This document shows, piece after piece, positions 26,932-36,168 of a stretch of 64,000 bases of DNA. A model generated the notes under the pieces. It saw nothing but the letters and a program-made list of their open reading frames with translations. It had not been told where the DNA came from and did not search any database. Every line of letters begins with the position of its first letter. The stretch's first letter is position 1. The translations under genes and the position numbers were made by a program. Location of the stretch: contig NZ_JAHTBI010000039.1 of NCBI RefSeq assembly GCF_019168305.1, positions 38,621-102,620 of the forward strand. Direction: 5' to 3'. The DNA is from Pseudomonas aegrilactucae. GTDB taxonomy: Bacteria > Pseudomonadota > Gammaproteobacteria > Pseudomonadales > Pseudomonadaceae.

Positions 26932-28101
26932 ATGCGTATCGTAGACATCCGCGAAAAAACCGTTTCCATTGCCTCTCCGATTGCCAACGCCTACATCGAC
27001 TTCTCCAAAATGACCTGCTCGGTCGTCGCTGTCGTCACGGATGTGATTCGCGACGGCAAGCCCGTCATCGGCTACGGCTTCAACTCCAACGGCCGCTACG
27101 GTCAAGGCGCACTGATGCGTGATCGCTTCCTGGCGCGTATCGCCGAAGCGGATCCCGATACCCTCATCGACCCTGAAAACAACAACCTGGACCCGTTCGC
27201 CATCTGGAAAACCCTGATGACCAACGAAAAGCCAGGGGGGCACGGTGAGCGTTCGGTCGCCGTCGGCACCCTCGACATGGCGGTATGGGATGCCGTCGCC
27301 AAGATTGAAGGCAAACCGCTGTATCGCCTGCTGGCCGACCGCTACCGTGGCGGCGTGGCGGATGACAAGGTCTGGGTGTACGCCGCGGGTGGCTACTACT
27401 ACCCCGGCAAGGACCAGACCAAGCTCAAGGCAGAAATGCAGAGCTATCTGGACCGTGGCTACGACGTGGTCAAGATGAAGATCGGTGCAGTGCCGCTGGA
27501 CGAGGATATCCGTCGCATCGAAGCGGTACTTGAAGTGGTAGGCGATGGTCGTCGCCTGGCGGTCGATGCCAACGGTCGCTTCGATCTGCAGACCGGTATT
27601 GCGTACGCTGAAGCCATCAAGAAGTACAACCTGTTCTGGTACGAAGAGATTGGCGACCCGCTGGACTATGCGCTGCAGGCCGAACTTGCCAATCACTACG
27701 AACTGCCCATGGCGACCGGGGAAAACCTGTTCTCCCACCAGGATGCGCGCAACCTTCTGCGCCACGGCGGCATGCGCCCGGATCGCGACTACCTGCAGTT
27801 CGACTGCGCACTGTCCTACGGGCTGGTGGAATACATGCGCACCCTGAAGGTGATGGAAGAACTGGGCTGGTCCTCGCGCCGCGTGGTGCCCCATGGCGGT
27901 CACCAGATGTCCCTGAACATCGCAGCCGGCCTGCACCTGGGCGGCAACGAATCGTACCCCGACGTGTTCCAGCCTTTCGGCGGCTTCGCTGACGGCATCC
28001 GCGTCGAGAATGGCTACGTCGGCCTGCCGGACATTCCAGGGGTTGGCTTCGAAGCCAAGTCCGCCTTGTACGCCGTCATGCGCGAATTGGGCGAAGGCTG
28101 A
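26932..28101 (+). CDS. tarD: D(-)-tartrate dehydratase
   Basis: A 389-residue enolase-superfamily enzyme converting D-tartrate to oxaloacetate. It closely matches the structurally studied Bradyrhizobium D-tartrate dehydratase as I remember it, including length. Catalytic features are the K-x-K motif (Lys181/Lys183 in VKMKIG), metal ligands Asp212 in AVDANGRF, Glu238 or Glu239 in WYEEIGDP and Glu264 in ATGENLFS, and the acid/base histidine in VPHGGHQMSLN (321 or 324). The longer frame from 26749 overlaps the LysR gene; the ATG at 26932 with GGAG before it is right. It is followed by a C4-dicarboxylate transporter and a decarboxylase-like gene, which makes a full D-tartrate route. Confidence 0.93.
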   Translation: MRIVDIREKTVSIASPIANAYIDFSKMTCSVVAVVTDVIRDGKPVIGYGFNSNGRYGQGALMRDRFLARIAEADPDTLIDPENNNLDPFAIWKTLMTNEKPGGHGERSVAVGTLDMAVWDAVAKIEGKPLYRLLADRYRGGVADDKVWVYAAGGYYYPGKDQTKLKAEMQSYLDRGYDVVKMKIGAVPLDEDIRRIEAVLEVVGDGRRLAVDANGRFDLQTGIAYAEAIKKYNLFWYEEIGDPLDYALQAELANHYELPMATGENLFSHQDARNLLRHGGMRPDRDYLQFDCALSYGLVEYMRTLKVMEELGWSSRRVVPHGGHQMSLNIAAGLHLGGNESYPDVFQPFGGFADGIRVENGYVGLPDIPGVGFEAKSALYAVMRELGEG

Positions 28102-28112
28102 TCCCCCTCGAC

Positions 28113-28139
28113 CTGCGGCCTCGTTGGACGAGGCCGCAG
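28113..28139. terminator. Strong hairpin between tarD and dctA
   Basis: CTGCGGCCTCGT and ACGAGGCCGCAG make a perfect 12-bp stem with loop TGG, 12 bases after the dehydratase stop. There is no T-run. It could partly terminate transcription or protect the dehydratase message so that the two genes are expressed at different levels. Confidence 0.5.
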
Positions 28140-28202
28140 ACTCAGGCGTTCCCACCGACGCCACGCCACATGCCCACCACAACAATAAAACGAGGTGCTT
28201 CC

Positions 28203-29510
28203 GTGGAAACTTCCAAGTCCCGCTGGTACAGCCAGCTGTATGTGCAAGTGCTGATCGGCATCGTGATCGGCGCCGCAATCGGCTACTTCGTGCCTGATAT
28301 CGGCGCCAAGCTGCAACCCTTTGCCGATGGCTTCATCAAACTGATCAAGATGCTCCTGGCGCCCATTATTTTCGGCACGGTCGTCGTGGGTATCGCGAAG
28401 ATGGGCAGTATCAAAGAGGTCGGGCGCATTGGCGTAAAAGCGCTGATCTACTTCGAGATTCTTTCCACCATCGCCCTGGTCGTCGGCCTGATCGTGGTCA
28501 ACATCGTCAAGCCTGGCGTCGGCATGAACATCAACGCCAACGCGCTCGATGCCAGTGCCATCAGCAAGTACAGCCAGGCCGCCAGCGAGCAAGGCGGCAC
28601 CATCGAGTTCTTTCTCAACATCATCCCCCACACCTTCATGGGTGCATTCTCCAATGGCGTCATGCTTCAGGTCATCCTGCTTTCGGTGCTGATGGGCGTG
28701 GCACTGGTGCAAATGGGCGAAACCAGCAAGCCGCTGATCAACACCATCGATCTGTTCCTGCAAGGCCTGTTCAAGATCGTCGCAATGGTCATGCGCCTGG
28801 CGCCGATTGGTGCCGGTGCCGGCATGGCGTTCACGATTGGCAAATACGGGATCGGTACCTTGCTGTCACTCGGCCAATTGCTGGTGGCGCTCTACATCAC
28901 AACCCTGATTTTCATCGTGGTCGTGCTCGGTGCAGTGGCCAGATGGTCGGGCATGCCGCTGATGCAGTTCCTGCGCTACTTCAAGGATGAAATTCTCATC
29001 ACCCTGGGTACCTGCTCGACCGAAGCCGTGTTGCCCCGGATGATGGTGAAACTTGAAAAGCTTGGCTGCAAGAAATCGGTGGTGGGCATGGTGCTGCCGA
29101 CCGGTTACACCTTCAATGCGGACGGCACCTGCATCTACCTCACCATGGCGGCCATCTTCATCGCCCAAGCGACCAATACACCCCTGACCTTCATGGATCA
29201 GATGATTCTGCTGGGCGTATTCCTGCTGACTTCCAAAGGCTCGGCGGGTGTGGCGGGTGCGGGGTTCGTGACGCTGGCTGCAACGCTCACGACCATCCAC
29301 TCCATTCCCCTGGTGGGCCTGGTCTTGCTGCTGGGCATCGACCGGTTCCTCAACGAAGCGCGGGCCGTGACCAACCTGATCGGCAATGGCATCGGCACCC
29401 TTGCCATTGCCAAATGGGACAACTCATTCGATGTCGAGGCCTGCGAGCGTGAAATCGCGGCCATGAAACACGAAAAGGCACAAAGAAAGGCCGTGCTGGC
29501 GCAGAAATAG
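28203..29510 (+). CDS. dctA: C4-dicarboxylate transporter DctA
   Basis: A 435-residue sodium/proton:dicarboxylate symporter of the DAACS family in the inner membrane. Family landmarks are LIKMLLAPIIFGTVVVGIAK, the serine-rich loop ILITLGTCSTEAVLPRMM, and GYTFNADGTCIYLTMAAIFI, with FLLTSKGSAGVAGAGFV after it. The GTG at 28203 is chosen because AGGTG lies six bases before it and the length then matches DctA; an ATG 33 bases earlier lacks a ribosome site. Its place after the tartrate dehydratase gene says it imports tartrate here, in addition to or instead of succinate and malate. Confidence 0.92.
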   Translation: METSKSRWYSQLYVQVLIGIVIGAAIGYFVPDIGAKLQPFADGFIKLIKMLLAPIIFGTVVVGIAKMGSIKEVGRIGVKALIYFEILSTIALVVGLIVVNIVKPGVGMNINANALDASAISKYSQAASEQGGTIEFFLNIIPHTFMGAFSNGVMLQVILLSVLMGVALVQMGETSKPLINTIDLFLQGLFKIVAMVMRLAPIGAGAGMAFTIGKYGIGTLLSLGQLLVALYITTLIFIVVVLGAVARWSGMPLMQFLRYFKDEILITLGTCSTEAVLPRMMVKLEKLGCKKSVVGMVLPTGYTFNADGTCIYLTMAAIFIAQATNTPLTFMDQMILLGVFLLTSKGSAGVAGAGFVTLAATLTTIHSIPLVGLVLLLGIDRFLNEARAVTNLIGNGIGTLAIAKWDNSFDVEACEREIAAMKHEKAQRKAVLAQK

Positions 29511-29523
29511 CCCGCACAGCGAT

Positions 29524-29557
29524 CCGGTCATTGCGCCTGGAAAACGGCCATGACCGG
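29524..29557. terminator. Hairpin after dctA
   Basis: CCGGTCAT (29524-29531) and ATGACCGG (29550-29557) pair, with a short inner GCC/GGC stem. It lies 14 bases past the DctA stop and has no T-run, so it is a weak terminator or an mRNA end-stabilising hairpin. Confidence 0.4.
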
Positions 29558-29630
29558 TAGTGCGCGCCAAGCCTGGCTCAACGCACAACGCGCCCACAGC
29601 AATACATCAATGAACGTGATGGAGGCAAAC

Positions 29631-30350
29631 ATGATTGAGCGATCACATCATCAGTTGCGCAAGGCATTGAGTGATCTGCTTCAGGGGAGCGTCTGTAGGG
29701 TTGCCGCCTTCGTGGTCGATCCCCTCTCGGTTCGCATGGCGTGCGACCTTGGCTTTGAAGTTGCCATCCAGGACGGCTCCGTCACCTCGCCTCAAGTGCT
29801 GGCGCGGGCCAGCCGGATCCCGGTCATTGGCGACGCTGAGCATGGGTCTGGTGACACGCTTGATGTAATGCGAACAGTCGCCGAGTTGCAGAAAGCCGGT
29901 GTGGCCGCCCTGACGCTGGAAGATACCCGCCCGCACGTGCCTGTCGAAAGCGAAGAAGCTGCAGCCATGATCTACGCGGCGCGGTTTGCCCGTTCAGATG
30001 AGGCCCTCAGCATCATCGCCCGTACCAACGTGGCCGTTACCACGCTGGAGGATTCCATCGCCCGCACCGCGGCCTATCAGAAGGCGGGAGCAGATGCGAT
30101 CTGCCTGGTTGGGGTGAAGGACTTCCAGCACCTGGACGCCCTCACGGCACACCTCAGCGTGCCGATCATGCTGATCAACCACGGCAACCCGGCGCTGAGC
30201 GATGTCGAGCAACTGAGTGCGGCCAATGTGCGGATCGTGGTCAATGGGCAGGTACCTCCCTCACGCTGGCAGCACGTTCGTAGCCGACAGGAGTTCATCA
30301 TGGACAACCGCCCCCCGCGCCACGGGTTGCTGCCCTGTTCGGCCTGTTGA
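29631..30350 (+). pseudogene. Shortened oxaloacetate decarboxylase-like gene (isocitrate lyase/PEP mutase superfamily)
   Basis: The 239-residue frame resembles oxaloacetate decarboxylases of the PA4872 type (about 287 residues), which turn oxaloacetate into pyruvate and CO2. Shared segments are SHHQLRKALSDLLQGSVCR, VIGDAEHGSGDTLDVMRTV, AALTLEDT, IIARTNVAV and AGADAICLVGVKDF. Compared with the family as I recall it, about 20 residues are missing after PQVLA, and the end diverges at VVNGQVPPSRW, where relatives keep an active-site His and another ~50 residues. A good GGAGG precedes the ATG at 29631. It follows D-tartrate dehydratase and DctA, where this reaction would be the next step. It may be a decaying copy, or a sequencing or frameshift effect; some function cannot be excluded. 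Confidence 0.6.
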
Positions 30351-30434
30351 TGTGGTTCGCGGCTCGACACTTGCCGGGAGCCCTGGACCTGACAATGGCC
30401 TGGCACACTGGCCTGTGCCCCCTGCCGTTCACGC

Positions 30435-32294
30435 TCACCCCTGGTCCATCACCTCGGCCACCCCACGATCCTCACCCAGAAACCCGCCACTCTGGTGGTG
30501 CCACAGCTGCGCGTAGATGCCATTTCTAGCGAGCAGTTCGGTGTGGGTACCCTGTTCGATGATGCGTCCCTCATCCATCACCACAAGCCGATCCATGGCC
30601 GCAATCGTGGACAGCCGGTGGGCAATGGCAATCACGGTTTTGCCTTTCATCATCTCATCGAGGCTTTCCTGAATGGCCACTTCAACTTCGGAATCCAGCG
30701 CGCTGGTAGCCTCGTCCAGCAGCAGGATCGGGGCGTTCTTGAGCATCACGCGGGCAATCGCGACGCGCTGGCGCTGGCCGCCCGACAGCTTGATGCCGCG
30801 CTCGCCCACCAGGGTGTCGTAGCCGCTACGGCCTTGGCGGTCGCTCAACTGGCTGATGAACTCATCGGCCTGGGCACTGGCCGCGGCGCTGCGGATCTGT
30901 GCGTCGCTCGCATCGGGCCGGCCGTAGGCGATGTTGTCGCGGATGGAGCGGTGCAGCAGTGACGTATCTTGCGTGACCATGCCGATGGCGCTGCGCAGGC
31001 TGTCTTGCGTCACGTGGGCAATGTCCTGGCCGTCGATGCGAATCTGCCCGGCGTCGACATCATAGAAGCGCAGCAGCAGGTTGATGAGCGTGGACTTGCC
31101 CGCGCCGGAGCGGCCTACCAGGCCGATCTTCTCACCCGGCCGAATGTTCAGGCTCAGGCCATCGAGCACCTGGCGCTCGCCGTTGTAATTGAAGCTCACA
31201 TTGTCGAAGGTGACCGCCCCGCCGCAGGTCTCCAGCACGCCGGCATCCGGCGCATCCTTGACCTTGGGGCCTCGGGACAGCGTTGCCATGCCATCCTGCA
31301 CGGTGCCGATGCTCTCGAACAGCGAGGTCATCTGCCACATGATCCAGTGCGACATGCCATTGATACGCAACGCCATGGCGGTGATTGCCGCCACCGCGCC
31401 AGCGCCGACATCGCCCTGGTGCCACAGCCACAGGGCATAGCCACCGGCCGCCATGATCAACGCCACCACCAGGGCCTGGTTGACGATCTCGAACTGGCTG
31501 ACCAGGCGCATCTGGCGAAAACCGGTCTGCTTGAAGTCCTCCATGGCCGCACGGGCGAAGTGCGCTTCGCGATTGGAATGGGAAAACAGCTTCACCGTGG
31601 TGATGTTGGTGTAGGCGTCCGAGATACGCCCGGTCATCATCGAGCGCGCATTGGCCTGCTCCTGCCCGACCTTGCCCAGACGCGGCACGAAGTACAGCAT
31701 GGCCAGGCCGAACAGCACGACCCAGGCCACGAAAGGCAGCATCAGTTTCAGCGCGAAACCACCCGCCAGGGCGATGATCGCAATGAAATACACCCCTATG
31801 CCGGGTGCGATCTCGATCAGGGTGAACAGCAGGTCGCGCACGGCCAGCGCGGTCTGCATCACCTTGGTAGTGACCCGGCCGGAAAACTCATCGGAAAAGA
31901 ACGAAAGGCTTTGCCGCAGCATCAGGCGGTGGAAGTCCCAGCGCAGGCGCAAGGGCAGGTTTATCGCCAGGATCTGATGCTGCACCATGGTCCGCAACGC
32001 CACCAGCCCGACGCTGGCCACCATCACGATCCCCATGCCCCACAACACACGGCGCTCCTGCGCCGCCGCATCGCCACCGGCCTGCCAGGTCGAGAGCAGG
32101 TCCACGACCTGGCCGAGGAAGGAAAACAGCCAGGCTTCATAGATCGATACGCCCGCACTGAGCAGCGCAAACACAAGAATGTAGCCACGCGCGCCCCGCG
32201 TGCACGCCCACAGGAATCGAGCCAGGCCCTCCGGTGGAGGCGGTACCTCGTCAGGGGGAAAGGGGTCGAGCCTTCGTTCAAACGCGCGAAGCAT
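30435..32294 (-). CDS. ABC exporter, fused membrane and ATPase domains
   Basis: A 619-residue type IV (MsbA-like) exporter half-transporter. Residues ~25-340 hold six membrane helices; the ATPase follows with Walker A GLVGRSGAGKSTL, signature LSGGQRQRVAIARV, Walker B ILLLDEATSALDSE and the switch histidine in IAIAHRLSTI. Such proteins dimerise to export lipids, drugs or peptides. The ATG at 32294 with GGAG before it begins MLRAFERRLDPFPP; the frame is open further upstream but without a ribosome site. Neighbours give no clue to the substrate. Confidence 0.88.
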   Translation of the reverse strand: MLRAFERRLDPFPPDEVPPPPEGLARFLWACTRGARGYILVFALLSAGVSIYEAWLFSFLGQVVDLLSTWQAGGDAAAQERRVLWGMGIVMVASVGLVALRTMVQHQILAINLPLRLRWDFHRLMLRQSLSFFSDEFSGRVTTKVMQTALAVRDLLFTLIEIAPGIGVYFIAIIALAGGFALKLMLPFVAWVVLFGLAMLYFVPRLGKVGQEQANARSMMTGRISDAYTNITTVKLFSHSNREAHFARAAMEDFKQTGFRQMRLVSQFEIVNQALVVALIMAAGGYALWLWHQGDVGAGAVAAITAMALRINGMSHWIMWQMTSLFESIGTVQDGMATLSRGPKVKDAPDAGVLETCGGAVTFDNVSFNYNGERQVLDGLSLNIRPGEKIGLVGRSGAGKSTLINLLLRFYDVDAGQIRIDGQDIAHVTQDSLRSAIGMVTQDTSLLHRSIRDNIAYGRPDASDAQIRSAAASAQADEFISQLSDRQGRSGYDTLVGERGIKLSGGQRQRVAIARVMLKNAPILLLDEATSALDSEVEVAIQESLDEMMKGKTVIAIAHRLSTIAAMDRLVVMDEGRIIEQGTHTELLARNGIYAQLWHHQSGGFLGEDRGVAEVMDQG

Positions 32295-32699
32295 GGTGGT
32301 CTCCAACAAGATCAAAATTGAGGAGATTTTGCCACCGAACGGGTGCGTTGAGGGATTTGCGACATTGCTGGATCGGCATGTATCGGGTAATCGCAGATAT
32401 CGGAGAACGTGATGCGGGTTTGTGCTATACATCCGCTCCCCTGCCAGGCGCTGCAAAAAGACTTGGGAACATGGGATAGCAGTCAGCAGACACTGACGTC
32501 CGCAAACACCTGGAAAAAAGCATGCACGCTGCCGCCTGGCCCCCATTGGTGAACTGAAGCCCCCAGTAGACGCTGCTGCCATGCGTCCGCTGACTCATGC
32601 TGCTCCCACAAGGGAGTGGTGGCTTTTCTTCGTCCGTGGTTTTTCGACGCTCTGGCGCGAAAACGCGGAGGTTGGCTGCTTTTGATCCAGGGTTCTGAT
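32295..32699. other. Divergent intergenic region, ABC exporter / proline dehydrogenase
   Basis: About 405 bases without a convincing gene. CTCCC/GGGAG around an ACAA centre at 32603-32616 resembles fragments of Pseudomonas extragenic palindromes. It must carry both divergent promoters, which I could not place with confidence. Confidence 0.45.
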
Positions 32700-33608
32700 A
32701 TGCAACTTCTCAACGTTTTGATGGCGCGTGCCATCCCTTTTGTTCCCCGCGCAGTTATTCAGAAAATCTCCCGCCGCTACATTGCTGGCGCCACGCTCGG
32801 CGAAGCCGTTGCGCGCGTTCAACAGCTCAATGCACAAGGCTTCGGTGTGACACTCGACGTATTGGGCGAGACGGTTTCCACGCCACAACAGGCTGAACAG
32901 ACAGCGCTCGAATACCTGGATGTGCTTGAAGCGATTCAAGCCAATGAACTGAATGCGACCATTTCAATCAAGCCGACCGCACTTGGGCTACTGCTCGACC
33001 AGCAGCAGTGCGAACGCCTCGCAGGGCGTATCGTTGAAGCCGCACAGCGGCGCAACAACGCTGTCTGCATCGACATGGAAGATGTGAACTGCACGGAAAA
33101 GGAAATCGACCTGTTCACTCATTTGAGAACACGTCATGGCAATGTCGGGCTGGCATTGCAGGCTTATCTGAAACGCACTTATCAGGATGTACAGCTACTC
33201 ACGCGTGAACCCGGCACCCTGCGTATCTGCAAGGGTATCTATGTGGAGGAGCGCTCGCACCTGGTGAACGACGCCTGGAGTGACCGTAGCGCCATCAACA
33301 CGCATTTTCTGAATCACGTCAGGCACTGTTTCAATGCTGGCAGCTTCGTCGCGGTGGCCACGCATGATGCAGTACTGATCGAGCACGTCATTGCGCTGGC
33401 CCGAGACCTCGCTATCGACACCAGCCAGTTTGAATTCCAGATGCTGCTGGGCGTTTGCGAACCGTTGCGTGACAAGGTCGCGAGGATGGGGTTCAACGTG
33501 CGCATCTATGTTCCGTTTGGCCGGGACTGGTACGGCTACAGCACCCGCCGACTCAATGAGAACCCCAGTATCGCAGGCTACGTCGCCAAAGCACTTGTCG
33601 GGCGCTGA
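32700..33608 (+). CDS. Proline dehydrogenase, single-domain
   Basis: A 302-residue FAD-dependent proline dehydrogenase barrel that oxidises proline to pyrroline-5-carboxylate. Family marks are NATISIKPTALGLL, CIDMEDVNCTEKEIDLF, RICKGIYVEE, VAVATHDAVLIEHV, FEFQMLLGVCEPLRDKV and the substrate-binding arginines in YGYSTRRLNENP. Unlike the bifunctional PutA of pseudomonads, it has no DNA-binding or aldehyde dehydrogenase domain, and no P5C dehydrogenase gene is nearby. The ribosome site is weak (AGGG). It stands alone between the ABC exporter and hypothetical genes. Confidence 0.9.
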   Translation: MQLLNVLMARAIPFVPRAVIQKISRRYIAGATLGEAVARVQQLNAQGFGVTLDVLGETVSTPQQAEQTALEYLDVLEAIQANELNATISIKPTALGLLLDQQQCERLAGRIVEAAQRRNNAVCIDMEDVNCTEKEIDLFTHLRTRHGNVGLALQAYLKRTYQDVQLLTREPGTLRICKGIYVEERSHLVNDAWSDRSAINTHFLNHVRHCFNAGSFVAVATHDAVLIEHVIALARDLAIDTSQFEFQMLLGVCEPLRDKVARMGFNVRIYVPFGRDWYGYSTRRLNENPSIAGYVAKALVGR

Positions 33609-33913
33609 CCGGCAGACGATCAGTTTGGTCTGAGCAGCGATCATTGCTGAGCTGATCGATGACAGGGTGCCTTCCCGCCAGCAACATCGCAGGTAAGGCA
33701 CTTTCACTCAGCAGGCGCTGTCACCTCCAGCACCCGGTCCCGCCCTCCCTCGGCCAACACGTAGGTGCCTCGGGCATGCCGGTCCTCGATGGCATAGAGG
33801 TCGTCACCCTCGTTCCACACGCTCTGAACATTGGAACCCTGGAACAGTTCGCTCACCTCACCGCGCAGCAGGGTAGCGAGCAGCAGCAAAAGCAGGGGAC
33901 ATTGTCGCCTGGC
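33609..33913. other. Gap with possible gene remnant
   Basis: No gene can be supported. A minus-strand frame of 61 codons (33704-33889) ends GGRDRVLEVTAPAE; it has no ribosome site and looks like the tail of a longer protein, so it may be a remnant. An imperfect inverted repeat (GATCAG 33618, CTGATC 33652) after the proline dehydrogenase stop may act as a weak terminator. Confidence 0.35.
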
Positions 33914-34474
33914 TCAGATCCCTTTGTTCACGTAATACCAGTGCCCGGACATGGGCGTAACCGATGCGTGCTCCGCACTGTCATAGGTGGGTACTTGCCG
34001 AGGTGAGTAGACGTAAGAGGCGTAGCAGAGCAGGCATGAAAGGTCGACCTGCGCAAACGATACGCTGCCGTGCTCGGACTCGAGGCTGATTCTGATGGGG
34101 GCTAGCCCTGCCTTGCGTGCTGTCTCGCTGACCGCATTGAACAGTCGCGTACCTTCTGCATCGAACGGCACGCCATCGTCGCCATCGCCGCAGGTGGAAA
34201 TGTCCGAGCTCGCATAGTTACCCGCCTCGGAGGACACACTTTCACACCAGTCCTGGCGCTGGTAATAGGAGACTCGATGTTCGTGAACCGTGGCAATCAG
34301 CGCATCAAGTGCAGCCGCCGTCCTGGCACTGGTGGAATCGGACGTTATGTAGATCAAGACAACAACCAGTGCGCCCAAGGCAGCCACACCCACTGTGAGC
34401 TTGAGCAAAACCCTGGCCAGGTACCTCATCGACTTGAACAGCGTCCTGCCTACCGATTCCAAACAGTGCCCCAT
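33914..34474 (-). CDS. Hypothetical membrane-anchored protein
   Basis: A 186-residue protein with one N-terminal hydrophobic segment (MRYLARVLLKLTVGVAALGA and onward, about residues 16-40) and a polar remainder holding five cysteines, including CESVSSEAGNYASSDISTC and SCLLC, which suggest disulfides in a periplasmic domain. It starts seven bases after the GST stop, so it is probably co-transcribed; the internal Met at 34429 is an alternative start. I do not recognise the family. Confidence 0.6.
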   Translation of the reverse strand: MGHCLESVGRTLFKSMRYLARVLLKLTVGVAALGALVVVLIYITSDSTSARTAAALDALIATVHEHRVSYYQRQDWCESVSSEAGNYASSDISTCGDGDDGVPFDAEGTRLFNAVSETARKAGLAPIRISLESEHGSVSFAQVDLSCLLCYASYVYSPRQVPTYDSAEHASVTPMSGHWYYVNKGI

Positions 34475-34481
34475 GGCGATT

Positions 34482-35099
34482 CTACTGCTCCAGTTTCAAT
34501 GCACGCTTCCAGCTGTCCAGTGCCGCCAGGCGCTCCAGATAGGCCGCCAGATGCGGGTACTGCGCCCCTGCGCCCAACTGCTCGACGACGGTGATGGCGA
34601 CGAAGGCTAGCATGAAATCTGCCCCGGACAAGGTGTTGCCCACAATGAAGGTCCTGCCCGCCAGCGCACTGTCCAGATAGCTCAGCACCTTGTCGAATTC
34701 GGTCTGGGTATAGCCGTTCAGGAACTTCAGTTGCGTGCCGGCCTTGGCCTCGAACTGCGTGAACACCTTGAGCAGCACCGGCACCATCGCCGAGCTTTCG
34801 GCAAAGTGAACCCATTGCAGGTACTCAAGATAGTCCGCCGAGCCGAACGCAGGTTCCAGCCGCGGGGCAAACCGGCGGATCAGGTACTCGACGATGGCGC
34901 CCGATTCAACCAGCGTCTGACCGTCAAGTTCAATGACCGGCGACTTGCCCAGTGGGTGAATCTGCTTCAGTGAATCCGGCGCCAGTCGGGTCACCGGGTC
35001 ACGCTGGTAGCGAACCAGGGTATACGGCTCGCCTATCTCTTCCAGCAGCCAGAGAATCCGCAGCGAGCGGGACGCATTGAGGTGGTGAAGTGTGATCAT
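34482..35099 (-). CDS. Glutathione S-transferase
   Basis: A 205-residue cytosolic GST. The thioredoxin-like N-terminal domain begins MITLHHLNASRSLRILWLLE, with the Ser/Arg at residues 10-12 in the position of the catalytic serine, and the glutathione gamma-glutamyl site is ELDGQTLVESGAIVEYL. The all-helical C-terminal domain follows from about residue 90. It conjugates glutathione to electrophiles or acts as a peroxidase; substrate unknown. It lies between the hypothetical membrane protein and a DJ-1/PfpI-type gene, suggesting a small stress or detoxification cluster. Confidence 0.9.
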   Translation of the reverse strand: MITLHHLNASRSLRILWLLEEIGEPYTLVRYQRDPVTRLAPDSLKQIHPLGKSPVIELDGQTLVESGAIVEYLIRRFAPRLEPAFGSADYLEYLQWVHFAESSAMVPVLLKVFTQFEAKAGTQLKFLNGYTQTEFDKVLSYLDSALAGRTFIVGNTLSGADFMLAFVAITVVEQLGAGAQYPHLAAYLERLAALDSWKRALKLEQ

Positions 35100-35170
35100 G
35101 ATGGGTCTCGGTAATGAGTGGCGGCCCCGCGGAGCCTGAACGCCCTGAGGCGTTCAGGCACATTGCGCGG

Positions 35171-35848
35171 TTACTTCAGCTGGGCAACAAGGGCCTTGGC
35201 AACACCTTCGGAACTGGCAGGGTTCTGGCCAGTGACCAGCGTGCCATCCTCGATCACGAACGGTGCCCAGTCCGGGCCTTTTTCGTAACGCCCACCCAGT
35301 GTCTGGAATTCGTCTTCGATCAGAAACGGCACCACATCGGTCAGTTCCACAGCGGCTTCCTCACCGTTGGTGAAACCGGTGACGCGTCGCCCCTTGATCA
35401 ATGGCGAGCCGTCGGCCGCCTTCACATGGCGCAGTGCCCCCGGCGCATGGCATACAAACCCGATCGGCTTGCCGGCACGCTCGAACGACTCGATCAGGCC
35501 GATGGAGACCTTCGACTCGGCCAGGTCCCACAGCGGGCCATGACCGCCTGGGTAGAACACGCTGTCAAAGTCCTGCTCGCTGACCGTATCGAGCCTGACG
35601 GTGTTCGCCAAGGCCTTCTGCGCAGCGGGGTCGGCGTTGAAGCGGTGGGTCATTTCGGTCTGGAAGTCGGGCAGCTCGCTCTTCGGGTCCAGCGGCGGCT
35701 GGCCGCCGGCAGGCGAGGCCAGCACCACCTCGGCGCCCGCATCCTTGAACACGTAGTAAGGGGCCGCGAACTCTTCGAGCCAGAAGCCGGTTTTCAAGCC
35801 GGTGTCACCCAGTTGATCGTGCGACGTCAGAACCATCAGTACTTTCAT
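35171..35848 (-). CDS. DJ-1/PfpI superfamily protein (class I glutamine amidotransferase-like)
   Basis: A 225-residue protein of the Hsp31-like branch. The nucleophile cysteine sits in the elbow GFVCHAPGAL, preceded by FYPGGHGPLWDL, and the supporting Glu is probably in the early GFWLEEFAAPYYVF. Members act as chaperones, deglycases or glyoxalase III-type enzymes on methylglyoxal. It is on the same strand as and upstream of the GST gene, which fits detoxification of reactive carbonyls. The exact reaction cannot be read from sequence. Confidence 0.88.
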   Translation of the reverse strand: MKVLMVLTSHDQLGDTGLKTGFWLEEFAAPYYVFKDAGAEVVLASPAGGQPPLDPKSELPDFQTEMTHRFNADPAAQKALANTVRLDTVSEQDFDSVFYPGGHGPLWDLAESKVSIGLIESFERAGKPIGFVCHAPGALRHVKAADGSPLIKGRRVTGFTNGEEAAVELTDVVPFLIEDEFQTLGGRYEKGPDWAPFVIEDGTLVTGQNPASSEGVAKALVAQLK

Positions 35849-36168
35849 TGTGTATTCCTCATTGATTGCAGTCAGGCCTGGCCGTTGAAAAACGCCTCAA
35901 GCGCTTGTGTCTTGTCCCCATACGGCGCGCGCAAACGGAGTTGGATGCCCCGTCCTGGCTCTGCGCCACCACAGCCGTCATCTTAGGGCGCTGGCCTGCA
36001 GGTGAATAGAATGCATGCGTCGCCCTGGGTACTGCGGCGTAACGTCGCAGCACTGGGCCTTGGCAAATACGGCGCAACGCTTAAAATCGCGCGTCCTTTT
36101 CGTCAGTGACCGGTCCAGCGCCTCATCCATGGGCCTGACGCGCTGCCGATCTCTGCTTCGAGGTTTTT
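35849..36168. other. Divergent intergenic region, DJ-1-like / MFS transporter
   Basis: About 320 bases without a gene. A 19-base imperfect palindrome at 36032-36050 (CTGCG and CGT arms mirrored by ACG and CGCAG) is a possible operator or hairpin. No other structure was recognised. Confidence 0.4.

Noticed and set aside
26593..28278. 561-codon minus-strand frame opposite tarD
   Set aside because: It is the shadow of the dehydratase gene, whose catalytic residues are all present on the plus strand.
33704..33889. 61-codon minus-strand frame as a gene
   Set aside because: No ribosome site, no recognised family, and it reads like a C-terminal remnant.
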